From contig JAEZAY010000072.1 in NCBI GenBank assembly GCA_023427575.1, positions 1 through 12,261 on the forward strand: a DNA stretch of 12,261 bases, in the 5' to 3' direction. Shown here one piece after another: positions 7,876-12,261 of the stretch. Every line of letters starts with the position of its first letter. The stretch's first letter is position 1. This DNA is from Bacteroidota bacterium. Its GTDB lineage: Bacteria > Bacteroidota > Bacteroidia > Chitinophagales > Chitinophagaceae. The notes beneath the pieces were generated by a model that saw nothing but the letters and a program-made list of their open reading frames with translations, was not told where the DNA came from and did no database searches. A program made the position numbers and the translations under genes.

Positions 7876-8937
7876 TTACAATACCACCCGAATTTCAGGC
7901 GCTGCTTCCCATCCTGGCGGCGGAGGAATTTCAATGGCATTTTCGTAGATGAGGTGGCAGGCGCCCGTTTCGATAAAAGGAAGCGCCGTTTGTTGCAGCA
8001 AAAAATTAGATACATTTTCAGGTACCAGTATAAAACGGTAGTGCGCTACAGCGGAAGCTTCGAAAATTCCAAGCGCCCGGTCGGCGGGATTATTTACATT
8101 ATAGATCCCGCTGTTAATGGAAGAGGGAATTGCATCCAGCAGACCGCCGCTCGATTCAAGCTGAAGCTGAAAACTATTCCAGAACTGATACGAGGATCTT
8201 GTCATGGATAATTGCGAGATCCGGATATAATGCCTGCCGAAATAGTAAAGATAGGAGCTGCCTACAAGCTGGTTGATGATTTTATTGCCGTTGATGGCAT
8301 TGTCTGAGAAGATTCGAACCGATGATTCGGAAATATGCTGATGGCAAAATTCAAATTCGATGCAAAAGAAACCGCAGGGAACGCCGGTTGCTTTTCGCGG
8401 CACCCACCCGTCCGAGACCCAGCGATAATAATTTTCCTGGTCAGCGGGATCGGCGCTTGTAATAAAAATATTGAACCGGGTAGGCCTTTTCAGATCATAA
8501 GTAAACTCATGCTGAATAGAGCTGACTTCCTGAATGGGTACCGGTTCGGGAATCACCTGTTCTTCTGAAATATATTCTTTTCCATTTGGAAGTTTAATAT
8601 GCAGCGTATAGCCCTTGCCCGGGGTGCCGATAAAGTTTTTATCATTTGTTTCGTAGAGACCTTTTTCACGGTAAAACAGAGGAGTGCCCGCACCTTCGGA
8701 ATCGGAAATGCTTACCAGCGCATTTGCTTCATATAGTTCGGTTGGAATCTGGTTGCCAAAAGTATAAGATCCTGAATAGCTAAGTTTAACCTGATATGGT
8801 ACGGAATCATTTGTGATAAGGCCTTCAACCACCAGAATCGGTTCCACATTACGTATTGGTACCTGCACTTTTTTAATGCATGAACTGTGCAGAATTATCA
8901 GAACTAAAACAAAAACGCTATTTAGCTTTTTAGTCAT
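7876..8937 (-). CDS. DUF4249 family outer-membrane lipoprotein
   Basis: The 353-residue product begins with a lipoprotein signal peptide (TKKLNSVFVLVLIILHSSC) whose lipobox cysteine is Cys20, so it should be lipid-anchored in the outer membrane or on the cell surface. The following pattern is typical of DUF4249: an early strand segment ILVVEGLITND, then ANALVSISDSEG, GLYETNDKNFIGTPGKGYTLHI and EQVIPEPVPI. Three cysteines (188, 192, 198) form a cluster in the middle. Members of this family are regularly encoded next to a TonB-dependent receptor, and that holds here: the ATG lies one nucleotide after the receptor's stop codon, implying translational coupling. By analogy with SusC/SusD-type pairs it probably helps the receptor capture a substrate. 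This is inference, and the substrate is unknown. The stop is TAA, and a repeat element begins one base beyond it. Confidence 0.9.
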   Translation of the reverse strand: MTKKLNSVFVLVLIILHSSCIKKVQVPIRNVEPILVVEGLITNDSVPYQVKLSYSGSYTFGNQIPTELYEANALVSISDSEGAGTPLFYREKGLYETNDKNFIGTPGKGYTLHIKLPNGKEYISEEQVIPEPVPIQEVSSIQHEFTYDLKRPTRFNIFITSADPADQENYYRWVSDGWVPRKATGVPCGFFCIEFEFCHQHISESSVRIFSDNAINGNKIINQLVGSSYLYYFGRHYIRISQLSMTRSSYQFWNSFQLQLESSGGLLDAIPSSINSGIYNVNNPADRALGIFEASAVAHYRFILVPENVSNFLLQQTALPFIETGACHLIYENAIEIPPPPGWEAAPEIRVVL

Positions 8938-8938
8938 C

Positions 8939-11302
8939 TTAAAAATGGTAATTCCAGGTTATGGAAGGTAAAACAGATCCTAACACCGATAACCGGTAAG
9001 CATTTAAGGCAGTGCTTTCGCGGCGGAAAAAGATGGAATAGGCATTCGCGCGTCCATATACGTTATAAACAGAAAAATTCCAGATACTGTAGTTTTTCTG
9101 TGAGTTAAATCGTCGTGTAACACAGGAAAAAGAAATATCCAGTCGGTGATAATCGGGCAGGCGGTCGCGGTTCCGTACCGAATAATTGGTGACAATGTTG
9201 TTATTGATGCTATATGTACCGTCGGGATATGTTGCCGGCCTTCCGCTCATAAAAAGAAAGTTTGTATTGAAGGTCCAGCCACCATTAAGTTTGGTGCGGG
9301 TTTGAAAAGAAACCGCGTGCGGCCGGTCGGCGTTTGAATTGTAATACTGGCCACCATTTACCGCTTCCGATTCAAAATCCGTAATGAGACGAATTTTAGT
9401 TTTGGAGTAAGTGTAATTAAGTTGCCCGGTCGTATTCCCGGTGGTTTTAGAAATGCTGAACTCAGATCCGAACGCATACCCCTCCGCATTGAGCAGCGCC
9501 GTTTCCATAGCCGGGTTTAAAAGAAGCAGGGCGCCGTTCCGGTATTCAAGCTGATTCTCCAGATTCCTGTAATAACCTTCAATCGAAAGATCAAATCCAT
9601 TAAAATCCCGGAAGTATCCGGCTGAATACTGAAAGCCTTTTTGTTGTTTGAGATGCGGGTCACTCAATTTCCAGAAATCAACTGGTGAAATGGCCGTAGT
9701 GTTTGTTATAAGATGGAGAAATTGCTGGCTGCGATGAAAACCAAGCTTCACCGAGCTGCTTTGGCTCAACAACAAACGTAAGCTCAGTCTGGGTTCCAAA
9801 CCCTGATACGAGTGGATTGCGCCGCGGTTTGCATAAAAGCTGGTATCCGAAACCGATCCCCTGGTTTTCGGTTGCCCATCTTCGTAATGGTAAATGCTTT
9901 TTGGACCGAGATAATCATACTTCACAAGCCTCAGGCCAGCCTCCATGGAAAGATACCGGCCGAATTTCAGATTTGAATTCAGGTAAGCCGCCATTTCGCG
10001 GCCGCTTTCTTTTTCAACCTCGCGGTTAATAATATTTGATCCGGGTTCTGCCGGTATTTCTTTGGAGGGAAGAATCCGGTAGTTTATTCCGTTGAGGCCA
10101 AAAGTAAGATCTGTGGAAGGGTTTGGTTTATAAACTACACCGGCTTTTAATTCACGCTGCTGTATATAGGATTGAAGAACAGATTCATAATTTTTTTCCA
10201 GACCTTCAAGATCGGAATTAAAGCCACTGTAGTTAGAGGAAAGGGTAAGATTAACGGACTCCGATAATTTCCCTTTGTAGATTAATGAAACAAGTTCCGA
10301 TTTCCATTTATATGCCAATGCCGAATCGAATTGAAACCGATCGAAGCTGCGGTAATAGGTGAGGGCGATTTTATGGGAACTGTCAAAGCGATATACCGCC
10401 CTGGCAATAGCATCGTAAAAAAATGCGCGACTGCCCGATACCGTTTTTGGAAACAGATTCATAAGAAGGTCGGGATAGGCAACACGGGTTCCTGCCGCAA
10501 AAGAAAGTTTGTTTTTAATAAGAGATCCTTCACTGAAAATCCGGGCGCTGACCGGGCTCAGACCACCTGTGAAGCCAATGCCCTGATTCCGGCCTTCTTT
10601 TATACCTATGTCGAGGAGAGAAGACAGTCTGCCGCCATAAGTTGCCGGCGCCGTTCCCTTATACAGCGTAATGTTTTCTACCAGATCCGGACTAACTGAA
10701 GAATAAAATCCCAGCAAATGCGATGTATTAAACAAGGGGGCGCCATCCACAAGAACCAGGTTCTGATCTGCATTTCCACCGCGAACGCTAAATCCACCTG
10801 CGCCTTCACCGGCAGTCGTTATTCCTGGCTGTACTGAAAGCGCTTTGATGATATCAGGCTCTCCAAACACCACGGGGTTGCGGCGTAATTGTTCAGGATT
10901 GACTGTTACGACGCTCATTTGGGCGGTATTTACTCTATTTTGCCTCACCATTGCATTGACAATAACTTCGTCGAGCATGTTATCCGCTTTCTTTTTTATG
11001 CGGATGGTAACTTCAAGCGGACCCCTGACATTAAAAGTAGCACTGTTGTTCGTGTAGCCAGGGTGCGAGGTGATGATCGCGTGGTAGCCATAAGGCAACA
11101 TCAGTTTGAAATATCCCTGTTTATTCGTAGTAACGGAATAAGAAGATGTTTTTGTTTTAACAGAAACATTTTGAATGGCAAAACCGGAATCAAAATCGAT
11201 AACCCTGCCATTCAGTTCATAAATTTTCTGCGAGTAGGAAAAAACGGAAAAGCTGAGGAAGAATAGAATGAATAAAGAAGAGTTTTTCGGTTCAACTTTC
11301 AT
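8939..11302 (-). CDS. TonB-dependent outer-membrane receptor with carboxypeptidase-regulatory-like N-terminal domain
   Basis: The 787-residue product has a signal peptide (about residues 1-25, ending FSYSQ) and a carboxypeptidase D regulatory-like beta domain (about 28-104, ELNGRVIDFDSGFAIQNVSV). A TonB-box-like DEVIVNA follows at 111-117, then the plug domain (about 125-235) with VRGGNADQNLVLVDGAPLF and the hallmark YGGRLSSLLDI. The rest is beta-barrel sequence with alternating aromatic residues, ending in phenylalanine (SITWNYHF) as outer-membrane proteins usually do. It is smaller than classical SusC proteins (about 1,000 residues) and matches the receptors that accompany DUF4249 lipoproteins. 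It should carry out TonB/ExbBD-driven import of an unidentified ligand. It is first in a tight pair with the DUF4249 gene, and the HD-domain gene ends 41 nt upstream on the same strand. The start ATG is fixed by the signal peptide; the stop is TAA. Confidence 0.95.
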   Translation of the reverse strand: MKVEPKNSSLFILFFLSFSVFSYSQKIYELNGRVIDFDSGFAIQNVSVKTKTSSYSVTTNKQGYFKLMLPYGYHAIITSHPGYTNNSATFNVRGPLEVTIRIKKKADNMLDEVIVNAMVRQNRVNTAQMSVVTVNPEQLRRNPVVFGEPDIIKALSVQPGITTAGEGAGGFSVRGGNADQNLVLVDGAPLFNTSHLLGFYSSVSPDLVENITLYKGTAPATYGGRLSSLLDIGIKEGRNQGIGFTGGLSPVSARIFSEGSLIKNKLSFAAGTRVAYPDLLMNLFPKTVSGSRAFFYDAIARAVYRFDSSHKIALTYYRSFDRFQFDSALAYKWKSELVSLIYKGKLSESVNLTLSSNYSGFNSDLEGLEKNYESVLQSYIQQRELKAGVVYKPNPSTDLTFGLNGINYRILPSKEIPAEPGSNIINREVEKESGREMAAYLNSNLKFGRYLSMEAGLRLVKYDYLGPKSIYHYEDGQPKTRGSVSDTSFYANRGAIHSYQGLEPRLSLRLLLSQSSSVKLGFHRSQQFLHLITNTTAISPVDFWKLSDPHLKQQKGFQYSAGYFRDFNGFDLSIEGYYRNLENQLEYRNGALLLLNPAMETALLNAEGYAFGSEFSISKTTGNTTGQLNYTYSKTKIRLITDFESEAVNGGQYYNSNADRPHAVSFQTRTKLNGGWTFNTNFLFMSGRPATYPDGTYSINNNIVTNYSVRNRDRLPDYHRLDISFSCVTRRFNSQKNYSIWNFSVYNVYGRANAYSIFFRRESTALNAYRLSVLGSVLPSITWNYHF

Positions 11303-11343
11303 TACCGCAATGAATATCTATAAACTTACATCATAAAAAATGA
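11303..11343 (-). promoter_or_regulatory. Short gap before the receptor gene with a weak promoter-like site
   Basis: On the minus strand this 41-nt gap contains TAAGTTTA about 20 nt upstream of the receptor ATG. It resembles the Bacteroidota -7 element TAnnTTTG with one mismatch. No convincing -33 element was found and no Shine-Dalgarno sequence is obvious, as is common in this phylum. Cotranscription from the HD gene is equally possible. Confidence 0.25.
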
Positions 11344-11886
11344 TCAGGAAACCTCTTTTTGATGAACGAGAATAAAATCGATCACCTCTTCCAGGCGAAG
11401 GCTGGTCCGGCTAATGGCGTCCTGGATGTCATCCCGGCTCACCTGCGCAGCGAAAGAGGGTGTTTTCAGTTTTTTAAGAATGCTTTTCAAGTCCATTCCC
11501 TCATAGCCGGCGGGCCGGATCAGAGAAGCGGCATGAATAAATCCGGATAACTCGTCGAACACATAAATCATTTTATCCATTTCCGATTCGGGTTCTACGC
11601 CAAAATAGCGGGGGCCATGAGCGGCGATGCAATGGATAATTTCCGGATCCTGGTTTCTTCTCTCCAATTCTTCAATAATTACCCGGCAATGGTCTTCCGG
11701 ATTTTTCTCCCAATCGGCATCATGGAGAAGACCGGCGGTTTCCCATTTTAGCGCGGTATCCGAATCGGCTCCAGCCTTATTGATAGCCCAGGCACGCATC
11801 AGGGCAGCCACCTGTCGCATATGCAAACGAAGCCTGTCGTTAGCCACCCATTCATTCAATAACGCAGTGGATTCTTCAATAGTCAT
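11344..11886 (-). CDS. Predicted HD-domain hydrolase (COG2316-like)
   Basis: From ATG 11884-11886 the product is 180 residues and starts MTIEESTALLNEWV, as I recall homologs doing. The frame is open to an upstream ATG at 11941-11943, adding 19 residues (MPHLLGRRQFGNPVN...) that look uncharacteristic of the family, so the shorter start is preferred. Metal-binding residues of the HD superfamily are visible: His22 (RLHMRQV), the His55-Asp56 doublet (GLLHDADWEKNPEDH), His66, His90 (IAAHG) and Asp111 (VFDELSGFI). The later RPAGYEGMDLKSILKKLK segment fits the small HD proteins annotated as predicted hydrolases. The substrate is unknown; phosphohydrolase activity is only a family-level guess. The stop is TGA (11344-11346), so TGA ends a normal gene in this genome. 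It may be cotranscribed with the receptor gene 41 nt downstream. Confidence 0.85.
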   Translation of the reverse strand: MTIEESTALLNEWVANDRLRLHMRQVAALMRAWAINKAGADSDTALKWETAGLLHDADWEKNPEDHCRVIIEELERRNQDPEIIHCIAAHGPRYFGVEPESEMDKMIYVFDELSGFIHAASLIRPAGYEGMDLKSILKKLKTPSFAAQVSRDDIQDAISRTSLRLEEVIDFILVHQKEVS

Positions 11887-11979
11887 GCAATTGTTCCGGT
11901 TGACGGGATTTCCAAATTGACGGCGACCTAATAAATGGGGCATGAGGGAGATTTTTTGAATTCAAACGTTATTGCTGCC

Positions 11980-12031
11980 CGGGTAAGATGTATTCCCCGG
12001 GCCCCGGAAAAAATCCGTGAAGAAAATTGAA
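11980..12031 (+). repeat. Short intergenic repeat, copy 2
   Basis: Same orientation as 7552-7605 and similar across its whole length, including TGTATTCCCC, CCGGAA, AAATCCGT and AAGAAAATTGAA. It lies 36 nt upstream of the longest HD-gene start, or 93 nt upstream of the preferred one. So both copies precede a minus-strand gene start. Its core is repeated in the same direction at 12178-12210, inside the long repeat. Confidence 0.75.
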
Positions 12032-12057
12032 CCTGAAGGCAGTGATAATGTGCAAAT

Positions 12058-12255
12058 CATTGGTGTCCGGTTAATAATTTTCATTTTGCCTGAAACCTGT
12101 ATCAATAGTAGGTTACGAGCAGTCATTATAAATTACCCCTTCCACTTTTTTTTAGAAAAAAAGTGGAGCAAAAAAATCGGGCTCCGGAATAAATCCTAAA
12201 AATTGAAACTTCCGGCTAAATAAAAACAAGTCACAGCGAATCAATATAACCCAGC
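12058..12255 (-). repeat. Long intergenic repeat, copy 2 (inverted relative to 7678-7874)
   Basis: This is the reverse-complement copy of 7678-7874. The T7/A7 stem-loop is conserved exactly at 12141-12167, even in tract length, and most differences fall outside it. Similarity on the inner side begins abruptly at 12058. The outer side reaches the end of the window, so the true border is unknown. The frame open from 12017 to 12199 across it is low-complexity and not believed to be a gene. Confidence 0.88.
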
Positions 12256-12261
12256 GCCGGT

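Noticed and set aside
10331..11266. Plus-strand open frames opposite the receptor gene
   Set aside because: They are antisense to a well-supported receptor gene, overlap each other in different frames and show no family features.
12017..12199. Small gene at the right edge
   Set aside because: It lies across the repeat and its hairpin, has low-complexity sequence, and the other copy of the repeat does not preserve a corresponding gene.

Overview
The window looks like a chromosomal stretch of a Bacteroidota genome, probably of the Chitinophagaceae/Sphingobacteriales type. This is inferred from three gene families typical of that phylum: tandem FG-GAP/VCBS proteins with an ASPIC/UnbV domain, a TonB-dependent receptor with an N-terminal carboxypeptidase-regulatory-like domain paired with a DUF4249 lipoprotein, and a membrane-anchored SRPBCC/GyrI-like protein. 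No gene here has a classical symbol I would defend.

Left part (1-6517, + strand): two adjacent paralogous genes for large exported beta-propeller-type proteins, 4 bp apart and probably one operon. The first is cut by the left window edge. The second starts with a lipoprotein signal peptide. Each full-length reading frame (about 1,110 codons) is interrupted once by an in-frame stop, TGA at 2293-2295 in the first and TAG at 6044-6046 in the second. The family's sequence continues in the same frame afterwards in both. They are annotated as N- and C-terminal pieces.

Right part (6527-11943, - strand): reading from right to left, a predicted HD-domain hydrolase, the TonB-dependent receptor, the DUF4249 lipoprotein (1 nt after the receptor) and, after a 386-nt gap, the SRPBCC/GyrI-like protein. 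The last converges on the left operon with only 9 nt between the stop codons. The receptor and lipoprotein should form an outer-membrane import pair of unknown substrate.

Repeats: the 7490-7875 gap and the right edge (11944-12261) hold related intergenic repeats. A 197/198-nt element (about 10 substitutions and one indel between copies, by eye) lies in opposite orientations at 7678-7874 and 12058-12255, bracketing the lipoprotein, receptor and HD genes. A shorter 52-54-nt relative lies in the same orientation at 7552-7605 and 11980-12031, each just upstream of a minus-strand gene start. The short repeat is a diverged copy of the core of the long one, so 7572-7756 is itself a long imperfect palindrome. 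The long element holds a perfect 12-bp stem-loop and two smaller overlapping stems. This repeat system and the twin nonsense codons are the most unusual things here. I saw no tRNA, rRNA, CRISPR array, transposase or integrase.
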